Below, piece by piece: positions 48,317 to 57,692 of a stretch of DNA of 64,000 bases (the first letter of the stretch is position 1; each line of letters starts with the position of its first letter). The DNA lies in contig JABANN010000054.1 in the NCBI GenBank assembly GCA_013115125.1, forward strand, positions 31,271 to 95,270, written 5' to 3'. This DNA is from Perkinsus olseni. Its lineage: Eukaryota; Perkinsozoa; Perkinsida. A model generated the notes under the pieces. It was not told where the DNA came from. It worked only from the letters and a program-made list of their open reading frames with translations, and ran no database searches. The translations under genes were made by a program, and so were the position numbers.

Positions 48317-48611
48317 TGCGAATAATGGATCGAGACATATTGAGTGCCATTCACGGTTCATAAAACCTTCGTTGGCTCATGAACATCTAGTCGTCTCCAC
48401 CGTAGCGGCCATGATTACGGTTCAGGCCCAAAAGTAAACATTTCTACTGCTACTCCCGTATTAGCCGACGATACTGGAAAGTACCGATCCGCTATTGACA
48501 CGCTGATGAGGAGTACAAACCGCTACAGTCATGGTTCGCGGCTAGGGCCAGTAGAAAAGGTCCGAGGCGAATTAGGTCCGAGTTGAGATTCGAGATAACA
48601 TCCATCTTTCC

Positions 48612-48686
48612 CGGAGGCACGAAAGATTCGAACTCAAGCGATATGGTTCGCGGACGGCCCCCAAGACCGCTGGACCACCGAGACTG
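48612..48686 (-). other. Second tRNA-like element, opposite strand
   Basis: On the minus strand GGTGGTCCAGCGGTC (A-box-like) is followed by TGAGTTCGAATC (B-box-like). Stems are imperfect. It shares TGAGTTCGA with the element at 48252. Confidence 0.33.
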
Positions 48687-48763
48687 TGAAGATGTTGAAC
48701 TCATTTGATTGACACCAGTCATTTTTCATGACCAGACACCAGTCCTACACCATTCCTAATTCG

Positions 48764-49105
48764 GACAACGCGACAAGTTGCTATTGACAACGTGTTGTCA
48801 AATCCGAATAACGAGAGTAAATCCGTCAACACTAGTCTTATGAGCAAGTAAGGCCCGCGCTCGACAACAAAACTGTCGGGTTTCATTTTCGGCTTATTCT
48901 CGACATCTGAGTTGACCTGTTTAGTGAATTGAACTTTGTAGGCGCGCGCCATCTGCGCCGGCGAATCTGGTCAACAATTAGGTTGTCCAGTACTGTCGAA
49001 GCTCCAAATTCAACGGCATTCGTCAGCGTTGGCGACATTACTTATGTGGACAACAGAGGTTGTCGACATAATTCGGTCAGCACCCTTTCGACAACATGGG
49101 TTGTC
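48764..49105. repeat. GACAAC/GTTGTC inverted-repeat cluster, right
   Basis: Includes GACAAC at 48764-48769, the palindrome TTGACAAC-GT-GTTGTCAA at 48784-48801, GACAAC-AGAG-GTTGTC at 49049-49064 and GACAAC-ATGG-GTTGTC at 49090-49105, plus single GTTGTC copies near 48.98 kb. Spacers are 0, 2 or 4 nt across both clusters. The cluster ends about 190 bp upstream of the RRM-like gene. Confidence 0.75.
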
Positions 49106-49295
49106 CAGATTCGATGTAACCATTTTCGGTTAGCTAAACCTATCCTGATGCTCTGCTTCCTTCTTGCGCTGTTCTAGCGGAGCGATACGACGACGAAGCG
49201 CGTTTTAGCGGAAATCGCCAATCCAAGTAGGAGTTGGGGCGGTACGAGAGAGATGGGCATTCTCAGGTGGTTTATGGTAGTTTTACTGTGAATGA

Positions 49296-50663
49296 ATGAA
49301 TCCTCCAATTTCAACTACTGAGGACGACGAACTTTTTCTTAAGGAGATGGCGGAGCAGCAGCAGCAGGATGGTGGGGTGTTGATGGGTCGTACTACTGGT
49401 CGTGGTGGCAATTTAAGTAATGATGCCAATGCTGATGATAATGCTCTTGCCACTGGCTCCTCCTCCTCCTCTAACAACAACAACTCTATGCTTTTGGGTG
49501 ATATTCTACAAACCTTGCAGCGTTCTGAGGCTTTACTGAAATCGGTTCGAGATGAGAATAGTGAGCTTCGAACACAGCTTGGTGTCCTGGAACAGCAGTT
49601 GGATAGAACGAGGGAGAATCTCAGAGATCTTACCGCTCGTAAACTATTGGAGACGACATCTACCACTCTATCATCATCTGATAATACTAAGGACGATTCT
49701 TCTCCTGCTGTTATGCCTGTTAATGATGCGGAGCAGGACACGACGACTATTGGTGGTCCTGGTGGTGGTGGTGAGGGCGGAGATTACGCTCCTACTGTTG
49801 GTGCTAGTGAGGATGACTTTATCATGGCTGCTACTGCTGCTGCCAACAATAATAGTAATGCAATATCATCATCAAGCTCTGGTCCTGATACCAATCATTA
49901 CCCTATACCTTGGTCAGCCGTAGTGAAGGGTGTATTCACTGACACTACAACTGATACTCACCATACTACTACTCTCCCGGTGGATGCTATTCCTACTGCG
50001 GATGAGGAAGGTGGCAAGCATGATGGTAGTGATGGTTATGATAAGGAGTGCAGTGATGATGATGGTAGTGGTCCTTGGCCTTTGTGGCGTATTTTGGATA
50101 TGTTGTCTTGTATCCCTGATGAACAAGTTGTATGTGTAAAGAAGATTCAATTGGTTAAAGCTCATGTCTCTACTGTACTTCGCAATTATTTTTCTTCTTA
50201 CGGTCACGTTGTGACTATTCTATTGCTGCAAAGGAAGACTCGTTCTCATACATCCACATTGCCCCCTAACATGGGATTTGTGGTAATGAGTGATCCTAAT
50301 GCTGTTAAGAGGATCCTCCATAACCCTGAACATAACATTCAAGGTAACTTATGCGAGACCACTTCCTTTCAAAACAAGCGTAAGGTTGAACAAGCTGGAC
50401 CTAGTGCTGGCTCGATATCTTCTCCAAAAACTGCTGATCATGCGAATGGTGGAGGCGGTACCTTGGGTATTTCAAATTTGCTGCCCCGGCACTCGATCAG
50501 CTCGTTTGCAACCCCTTCATCACCATCTTTGACTGGTTCCTCACCCTCGAGATCATACTCATCTCCATCATGGTCTAGTCATTATGGTAATCATCATCAC
50601 CATCACTACAATGAGAGTAATACTAATAATATTAATCGCTCTTTAGTAGTGCATCACCATTGA
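49296..50663 (+). CDS. RRM-like protein with low-complexity regions
   Basis: Intronless, 455 residues. The N-terminus is rich in Gln, Ser and Asn (EMAEQQQQDGG, GSSSSSNNNN), followed by a coiled coil (LQRSEALLKSVRDENSELRT) and an acidic, Thr-rich middle. Residues about 285-365 resemble an RRM variant: CVKKIQLVKAHVSTVLRNYF, SSYGHVVTILLLQRKTR, NMGFVVMSDPNAVKRIL, then GNLCETTSFQNKR. A Ser-rich tail ends in His/Asn runs. Probably binds RNA. Codons favour T endings, unlike the neighbouring intron-rich genes. Confidence 0.7.
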   Translation: MNPPISTTEDDELFLKEMAEQQQQDGGVLMGRTTGRGGNLSNDANADDNALATGSSSSSNNNNSMLLGDILQTLQRSEALLKSVRDENSELRTQLGVLEQQLDRTRENLRDLTARKLLETTSTTLSSSDNTKDDSSPAVMPVNDAEQDTTTIGGPGGGGEGGDYAPTVGASEDDFIMAATAAANNNSNAISSSSSGPDTNHYPIPWSAVVKGVFTDTTTDTHHTTTLPVDAIPTADEEGGKHDGSDGYDKECSDDDGSGPWPLWRILDMLSCIPDEQVVCVKKIQLVKAHVSTVLRNYFSSYGHVVTILLLQRKTRSHTSTLPPNMGFVVMSDPNAVKRILHNPEHNIQGNLCETTSFQNKRKVEQAGPSAGSISSPKTADHANGGGGTLGISNLLPRHSISSFATPSSPSLTGSSPSRSYSSPSWSSHYGNHHHHHYNESNTNNINRSLVVHHH

Positions 50664-50847
50664 TGAGGTTGTCATGAGATTTGAGACCGGCCTTCTCTGT
50701 GGTGGTGGTGGCAGCGATGACACTAACGGAGGATCTGTTTGTATTTTTCACTTTTTTGATGTGTGGTCAGTGTCTTATCCTACTACCTCTCTTTACTTGT
50801 ATTAATATTCTAGACTGTTAAAGGGTAATATCATTGCCATCAGTCTT

Positions 50848-50901
<54 letters not shown>

Positions 50902-51266
50902 CCAGTAGCAGTTCCAATAGTGGGCAACAGCTGGTAACCACTATCCTACATATTATCGTCCTTAAAGGACGTAGTATTTAGTACAGTGTTTTCTGGTTAT
51001 TTGTTGTCCATTGATGATGAGCATCGCTTTCCTGTGATTATACCCCTTTTCGAGTTAAAAGTAAATGCACCAGTGATGATGAGAACTCAACATAAAAGTT
51101 TTAATAGTACCCAGGTAACACCTGGTAAATAGCAATATTCACAAGTGAAGCTTCTGTAAACAGTGTGGAAATGCCAAAGGAGAAGAACTCAATCAGTACC
51201 AGTACTGAACACTTCGCCTGTACTGTCGAGGATACTTCTCCTGATGCCACAACATTCGTTATAATA
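50664..51266. other. Convergent gap with microsatellite
   Basis: About 600 bp between the 3' ends of the RRM-like gene and the 51.3-51.7 kb gene. Contains the (TAG)n block. No gene recognised. Confidence 0.55.
50848..50901. repeat. (TAG)18 microsatellite
   Basis: Eighteen uninterrupted TAG triplets about 185 bp downstream of the RRM-like gene stop codon, probably in or just past its 3' untranslated region. Confidence 0.92.
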
Positions 51267-51710
51267 CTACCATCTTCCTCTCACCTTCAATCGATTCAGT
51301 TTATCGCATGATGGACGTGGTGTATTCTTGGCTTGCTCTAGCTGCTCCACTGAACGGTGACGCTTGGCCAGTTGTATGTTCCGTACCATCGTCCGCTCCT
51401 CGAAATCACAATCAGCCAGAAGATTATTTACATACGACGTCTCCACTGTCGTTTCAAACCTCCTGAAAAGTCTCGATTGAGATAGTACCACAGCGAGATA
51501 TTATTACTGTTGTTCATTAGATCCAGCTGGATACTTGGCAGAGTGGCTAGGAGGTACGTAGTATTTGATGTGCATATCGTTGGTACTCTCTTGCACTGTG
51601 TAGGACTTAGTAGGATTGAACGAAAACTTGGGCCTGACATGAAGCAAGCGAGAAGTTGTATGCAAGCGGAGCTGATGACGTCCTCTATGCGAGCTTGAGA
51701 TAGCACGCAT
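51267..51710 (-). CDS. Small mitochondrial-type protein, function unknown
   Basis: ATG at 51710 gives MRAISSSHRGRHQLRLHTTS, an Arg/Ser-rich amphipathic start without acidic residues, typical of a mitochondrial presequence. After VQESTNDMHIKYYVPPSHSA an inferred intron joins to RFETTVETSYVNNLLADCDF, then MVRNIQLAKRHRSVEQLEQA, ending before the stop at 51267. Rich in basic helices at the end; may be a ribosomal or respiratory-complex accessory protein, but no family was recognised. Confidence 0.5.
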
Positions 51711-52064
51711 TATCACTGTAGATATGACAGTGGTAGTCAAACCATACTACTCCCATCACCAGTCTACACGGAATTTTCGGTAACGGTTATACACCCTGTA
51801 ACGAGAAAAGTGCAATATGCGGAAGTGAGGCCACTATGCCACGCAAGAACGATGAATCATTGAAGGGGTACTCTACAACGCTGAGTCAGAAGAACTGCTA
51901 CTGCTGCCACGTAGGGGCCATAACGGCCTCATTTTGCATTTCCCTCGTTACACACCACAACGGGGTGAGGGGCGTAGTCTGTACCCTAGCTCGTAGGTCA
52001 TTGGTGATGCCTTATCACTTGGATTTCGCAGTGAGGCCTACTAGTCGGAAAGGTGTGTATGGTA

Positions 52065-53266
52065 CTACCTCTGATGACTGTAGGAATTATCCGCATTGAA
52101 ATTAGCCAATAGAGTAACAAGAAGGAGCATGATTAGCGGTAGAAACTGCAGGAAGCTGAAACCTGACAGGAGAGTTACGTGGACTCAGAAACAGGTAGTA
52201 AAGGTCCTACTGGCTCGTTGTGGTCGATATTGTTGCTGATGTTGGGCGTGTTGAGCATAGAACTGAAGTGGACGAAGTGAGGTATAAGCCATGATGAGGT
52301 CGACACTACAGGTGAGTTCTGTCGCGGTACTCCAAAAAACGCATCAAAGATGTCCTGGGCTGTCATGAAGTCGTCCTAAAGATGGAAGATACCCCACTGA
52401 GTTGACAAGAGCCGCCCTACTGCTCGTCCAGCGCGCCCTGATGCTGATGCTGATTGTTCAGGATCTCTACCCGTTTGATCGTACGAACGACGTTTGGCCT
52501 CATCTGAGATAACGCATCCGGTTGACGAGGCTAGTTAGAACAACTACGTTACCTGATAAACATTGGAAGGCCTTAGAGACTTTCTTAAAGGCTTCCTCTG
52601 CTCCAGGTGCACCGTTTTTATCCGGATGCAACTTGAGTGCCAATTTACGGTACCTACATCCTACGGGTGCCGGCTATGCCCACTATAAACTACTATTACG
52701 CTTTCTTCACGGTTGCATCAACATCAGTGGAGTTACCATTCCTGTCTATTCCCAAGATCTGATAGTAATCTTCTGTCCGTAGAACGCGCTGTACTAGTCG
52801 GTTTTGCTCATCAGTGTATCTATGCCACCACCAATGCCTTACAATTTCCCACTACCATCTTAATACGATTTCCCGTCCTTATTAGTTCGCGCCTTTCCCG
52901 CGGGTTCGTCCGCTTTCCGATGCCGTAGCCCATCAGGCGTTCCACCAGATGCAGTAGTCGCCTTGGAGGCCTCAGAGCTCTTAGACGAGGTCTCAGCATC
53001 ACTGGTAGTGGCATCCTTACCCTCCCTCACCTACCACTACTATAACACATACTCTGCCGGATAGTCTTACTTTTTGAAGGAGGCTCTGAGTGTCCGGATC
53101 CTCATACATCCGAAGGGACTTCTCCAAAAATCGTACACACTTATCCCGATCGCCACTGAGTATCATCATAGACCATTGCAGCCAGTCGCAACCTCTACTA
53201 CCTCCTCAGGGCCTCTACCCCTTTCTCTCGACACCGCTTAGCCTCATCCCGGTTAGCGATAGACAT
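52065..53266 (-). CDS. Membrane-anchored J-domain protein (DNAJB12/14-like)
   Basis: Hsp70 co-chaperone anchored in the ER. N-terminus [20 protein letters not shown] with [20 protein letters not shown] matches the DNAJB12 helical start. The J domain shows [20 protein letters not shown] (HPD intact) and [28 protein letters not shown] matches the family's FFGG block. A 23-nt intron (52178-52156) would join SEST to [18 protein letters not shown], the membrane helix, close to the human order TFIQLLPLL. The C-terminal DUF1977-like end may continue below 52065 ([17 protein letters not shown]) through further introns. Recognition of J domain and membrane helix is firm; the last exon is not. Confidence 0.78.
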
Positions 53267-53463
53267 TATGATAAGGAATACCAACAACAACAACAACAAC
53301 AACACTTTGAAAGGTGATCAATCCGATTGGAGCTTCATACTGTGATGCTAAGTCAAATCTTGCCCTCCTTATGAAACTTGAGATTCCTTAACTCCTGCGC
53401 AGAATCGCCTCCCAGCTCATTCTGTCGGTCGTGACCGCCTTCGTCAGACTTTATTGTTACTAA

Positions 53464-54898
53464 ATGATTAGACCCTTTTACTTAATCGTAGTATTATCAG
53501 CTCGGGTTGTTGCCGGGGTATCGACCTCCTCTGAATCGCCAGATGCCAGGGCTCTCATGGAAGACTTTGCCGCGGCCTTCAGAAACGCTGTGAAGGAAGT
53601 TAATAAGGCTAGCTCTTTGACGAGGAACGGGACCATCACTGATTTAGTGGATGAAATAGGAGACCTATTGGTGATGCTAGAGTCTCTTGCCAACAAAACT
53701 CTTACTAACTGGGCCAAGGACATAGACGAGGAGACCACTACGCTGTACACGGGCCTCGAGGACCTCGTCAAGACTGTTGAGAACGTTACTATACCCCAAC
53801 CTATGCACGAAGTTGAGGAATACATAGAAGAGCAATTATTACCTAACCCCAAAGGGCCTACAGTCCCCATGCCGCCCAAGGTCACTCTGACCACGGCACG
53901 GCCAGCCACCTCGAAACCCAATAGCACGCAGGCTTCCAATGAAACCAAGTCCTCTGCTGGGATTGGGAACCAAACCAATACTCACCAGGATCACATCAAG
54001 ATACCTTTCCTACCGAACGATATATTTGAGAGACCTCGAGTTGGAGGTAAGGGAAGCCCTCTTTTCGATGACTCAAGGCCCAGGTAAGGCAGCCTCTGAC
54101 CACAGCCCTCATCATTTCTCGCTCTCAGACGCACCATCCAACCCTTGCCAATCGTCGAGCTGCTCATTCTATTGAGTGCCTTCTGTCTAGCTATGGTTGG
54201 AGGCCACTTCTGCATCAAAGCCCGCGCTACAGCTGATAGGAATGTTGGCTACATATCCCGCTTACCACGGGTGAGTTTGCCTCCAGTTGCCGGGTCTTTC
54301 ACCTACGCTACCTTATCTTTCAGTCTGGTGGAGGTACTCTGGAGTGCGAGGCTAACCCTACCGTTGACCGTTTCCTTGCGGTATTCGCCTACCGAAGGTT
54401 TGTCCAATACGGTCAGGGTGCTAAGTTGGAGATCAGACGTGTTGGGGCTGAGTAGGCCCTCCTTGCCTCCTTCTGATTGTCCTCAGTCTTGTCTTGCCTC
54501 AGTGGTGTACCTGAGGTCAATAGAGTATTCGACATAGAGAGCCTTGTGAAGCGGGAAGGATATGTCGATCAAGATGACAGAGCCAAGCGTGAGTCAATGC
54601 TGTGGGGTAGTAATAAAGGGTTATCACTATTCTAATGATGCAGTTGAAGATTTCCTTCATACCAACAACGCTTTGGAGGCTATGTTCATCACGAAGGAAG
54701 TCAATTGGCCAGACTTTCAGAAGATCAAAGATAAGATCGTGTCCAAGTTGAGGTAGGTAGTATCCACCCCTCGTTGGGATGATGATGGTAGTGTACAGGG
54801 ATGCTGGGGTGAGCGGGGACATCGAGGTTAATATACATGATACTCCTGAGAACTTGCTAGTGCGCCAAAACAGCACCTGGGGTAACTACCCTTCTTAA
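53464..54898 (+). CDS. Type I membrane glycoprotein, unknown family
   Basis: ATG 53464 with signal peptide MIRPFYLIVVLSARVVAG. The ectodomain is helical and then Pro/Thr-rich, with six N-glycosylation sequons (NGT, NKT, NVT, NST, NET, NQT). After an intron at GTAAGG a transmembrane helix follows (PIVELLILLSAFCLAMVGGH), then a cytoplasmic tail in several exons: GGGTLECEANPTVDRFLAVF, VNRVFDIESLVKREGYVDQD, LEDFLHTNNALEAMFITKEV, DIEVNIHDTPENLLVRQN, and WGNYPS-stop at 54896-54898. All joins keep frame. Likely a surface or endomembrane receptor-like protein. No homologue recognised. Confidence 0.6.
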
Positions 54899-54900
54899 GT

Positions 54901-55098
54901 ATGCTTTTTAAGTTTTACCATTCAGCTCGCTTCATCCGAGATAGGACTACTATGGCGTTGATGGCTCTCAGCCTTATTGGCTTGGTGTGGTATGTTCCCT
55001 ACACCTGGGTTAAGTCCAAACGCAAGAGTGTGGTAGCCAAGTTCAGAGGTAATAATAGGAGACACCCAATAGGCCTTAACAACTATTGGCGTCAGTGA
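54901..55098 (+). CDS. Small single-pass membrane protein
   Basis: 65 residues from ATG 54901: MLFKFYHSARFIRDRTTMAL, a membrane helix MALSLIGLVWYVPYTW, and a basic end KSKRKSVVAKFRG. The ATG starts two bases after the stop codon of the preceding gene. Small basic-flanked helices of this kind are common in mitochondrial inner-membrane proteins. It could alternatively be an untranslated tail of the upstream gene. Confidence 0.4.
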   Translation: MLFKFYHSARFIRDRTTMALMALSLIGLVWYVPYTWVKSKRKSVVAKFRGNNRRHPIGLNNYWRQ

Positions 55099-55102
55099 AA
55101 AT

Positions 55103-55288
55103 GTCCGGCGATGGTTACTGGAGGCTCATTAGAGAGAAGGTCAACGCGATGGCCTTGCAAGCATCAAGTGCCCCGTTAAGGTAGGACACTTCCTCGTCTG
55201 TGGTACAGTGCATGATAGCTCTACTCTCAGCCCTACTACAACGGCAGTATCAGGCTCTGGGATTAGCAGCTCTGAAATTGATGTGTAG
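55103..55288 (+). CDS. Very small spliced open frame
   Basis: MSGDGYWRLIREKVNAMALQ from 55103, then an inferred intron and SPTTTAVSGSGISSSEIDV-stop at 55286-55288. About 45 residues, no recognised family. It sits in the compact plus-strand run and could be the 5' leader of the RAP gene. Confidence 0.25.
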
Positions 55289-55303
55289 ATTACTCCATGA
55301 CCA

Positions 55304-57616
55304 ATGTCTGTGATGATGATAGTCTGCCACTACTACCACTGCTGTTGTCCACTCATCCGCTTGTTGTGTTACCAGTTCGTCGGGCTTCTACTACCAAAGA
55401 GGGCTACGCTGAATCAGATGTCTTTATCGTCGGCCAAGCTACATCGGATACAAGAGCTATGCCTCAATGGCAGTTACAGGCGTGCAGTAGAGATTGCTGT
55501 ACCACCCAAGGGTCCAGTGCGAGGGGCACTGGTCCATGCTATGCTAACTGGCCTAGCTCACAGCCTTGGACCAGGGTCATGGACGGTAACACGTGGGAGT
55601 AGAGCTGGCCGCATTCACTACTGCCTTCAGGAGGATGAAAGGTTTCAGTCAGCGTTGAAGAGAGCTTTTGTAGATAACGGAGGCAGAGGCTTTTCACAGC
55701 TAGAGTTGTCAGAAAGCAAGGAGGCTCTAAAGCAGCTAGGAGTAGGTAATGGAGCGTGAAACCTCTCATCCATGCACATCCTATTCATATAGGTAGGCAT
55801 GGCAGTACCTACTACTGCAGTATCGTGGAGGAGGCCTTCAACCCCTACTCGGATGGCTGCACATGAGATCACCACTCTCATCAATCGGTCTGGTGCGGAA
55901 GGCTTCACAGTGGATCGGGCCAATCTGGTGAGGCTAGTAGCCAACGCCTTAGATGGTCCGAAGGGATCTTCGAGAGATGTTGCCACATTAGTGTGGGGGT
56001 GTGGTAAGCTAGGAGTGGACCTGAGGGAGGAGCTAACTCCACTAGTTGGTCGAATGGCACAGCTGTCGTCTAAGGACGCTGCTATGGTGCTCTGGGGCTG
56101 GGCTAAAATGGCATCTTCAGCATCAACACTGCAAGATACAGGAGAGGTTGATGAGCCCTCATCACATGACTCAGGGATATCCCGAATCATTGAGCAGCTA
56201 CCTAGAATCCATAGGTCCTTCACTGGTGTGGAGCTAGCCAATGTCATCTGGGCCTTGGCAAGGCTCCGCCTCTTCACTCCTACGTTTACCGCTCTACTCG
56301 TCCAGGCTGTAGAGCCTCCTCCGTCCGGTGATTCTACTGTCGCCATATCACCAACTGGCATGAGTAGTATAATATGGGCTGCTGGATTAGCAAGGGTGAG
56401 CACTGGTGGAGAGGCTCCTCCCCTAGAGGTTACGAAAGGCCTCTATCATATGACTATATCTACGCTACATTCAATGGACCCACCATGCGTAGTCAGTGCC
56501 ATATGGGGCCTGGGGTCCTTGGGTATGCTACACACTAGTGGAGCTCTACCCTATCAAGTAGTCATGGCTATCGAGGACAGTGCTACTGCATTTGATATGG
56601 ATAACTTGAAGTCAGTACTGCAGTTCACCTGGATGGACCCATCCGTTACAGCATGTCTAGGCCCTGAGGTAGTGCAACGTCTAACCAGTAGGACCCCTCC
56701 TACATGGACCCGTAGTATACCCCAGGTTTGCCTCTACCTCAGTCGAGGGGCTTTACAGTCCACGTTAGAGGTAGCCCAGGCTATGCAGTCTTATCTTGAT
56801 AGGCACCTTATCGGCATAGCACCATCATCGGTTGATGCTGCGAGACTGGTGGCGGCCTTCTCCAACCTCTCCTTCCTACCGGCAGCTAGTACTGCTATGG
56901 CCAAACTGAGGGCCTTAGCCTTGGAGGGGGCCTCTAGCTTCTACCCAAACACCTACTGTATGTATGCAATAGCCCTAGCACAGCTCAATCAGGCAGGGGA
57001 TCGGCTGCCTGCCTGTGAAGAGTACCTCACCATCGATCAGGCCTGCAGCTTGGTATGGGCGGGGGTTGTGGTACTCATCCAGGGTATGGAGGCCATCATT
57101 TCAAGGGTCGTCGCTGCAACGGCCGAAGAGGAGGAGCGCCCATCGTTACCGTTCGCTAGACAAGCCATAGCGGGACTATGGGCCCGAGGTATGGCAGACG
57201 AGGCCCGGAGGCTGGTATCAATGTATCCCGCTGGGACCCTGTCTGAGAATCGAGGCTCGAGTTCCCTACATGCTGACATCAGTCAGACACTACGGTCGGT
57301 GGGTTATGTCAGTGTCAGAGATGAAGTAGAGGTGTGTGGGGTATACAGGGCTGATGTTGTTATAGAGGATCTCAGTATTGTAATAGAGTGTGATGGTGAT
57401 GTGCACTACCTCCACTCTGCCGCCGCCGCCGCCGGCAACAGTCATGTCCTCATTGGTTCTAGCGTAATAAAGGACAAGGCTTTGGCCCAGGCAGGATGGA
57501 AGGTCCTGAGGGTATCCGTTACAGAATGGAAGAACTGTAAGGATGCTTCTGCCAAGCAGGCGATGCTGCGAAGATTGCTAGATCGCAGCAGTAGTTCACG
57601 ACGGTGGTGTAATTAG
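55304..57616 (+). CDS. RAP-domain organellar RNA-binding protein
   Basis: RAP proteins of alveolates, plants and animals (FASTK) bind organellar RNA and act in rRNA/mRNA maturation. The first exon (from 55304, hydrophobic start, then YRRAVEIAVPPKGPVRGALV and ESKEALKQLGV) joins through a short intron into a long exon. Helical repeats follow: RDVATLVWGCGKLGVDL, DAAMVLWGWAKMA, VELANVIWALARLRLFTP and SSIIWAAGLARVS. These have the W-G/A-xx-KL pattern of heptatricopeptide-like repeats. The C-terminal RAP domain is VYRADVVIEDLSIVIECDGD and DKALAQAGWKVLRVSVTEWK. Stop at 57616. Exon 1 length and true start are less certain than the domain call. Confidence 0.88.
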
Positions 57617-57692
57617 AGTTTCTGAGTAACTCGGAGTTGGGTTCATGCAGCCAGTGGTATTATCCTCCTTATCAGCGTTTGTTTGATAGAGG

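Larger units (their letters stand above)
47063..49295. other. About 2.2 kb gap with inverted repeats and tRNA-like elements
   Basis: No coding exon convincing enough to call; the plus-strand open frame 47414-47743 has no domain and sits among repeats. The gap holds two clusters of GACAAC/GTTGTC elements (about 47.1-47.3 and 48.76-49.11 kb) around two tRNA-like stretches. Confidence 0.55.

Noticed and set aside
51836-52099. Plus-strand frame starting MPRKNDESLKGYSTTLSQKN with a CYCCH motif, like a tetraspan protein
   Set aside because: It lies opposite the probable 3' end of the DNAJB12-like gene, has no supporting downstream exons, and the minus-strand family match is stronger.
53478-53978. 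Minus-strand 166-codon frame
   Set aside because: It is antisense to the signal-peptide-bearing exon of the type I membrane protein and shows no domain.
55645-56403. Minus-strand 252-codon frame
   Set aside because: Antisense to the RAP-domain protein; its composition is what the opposite strand of a repeat-rich protein would give.
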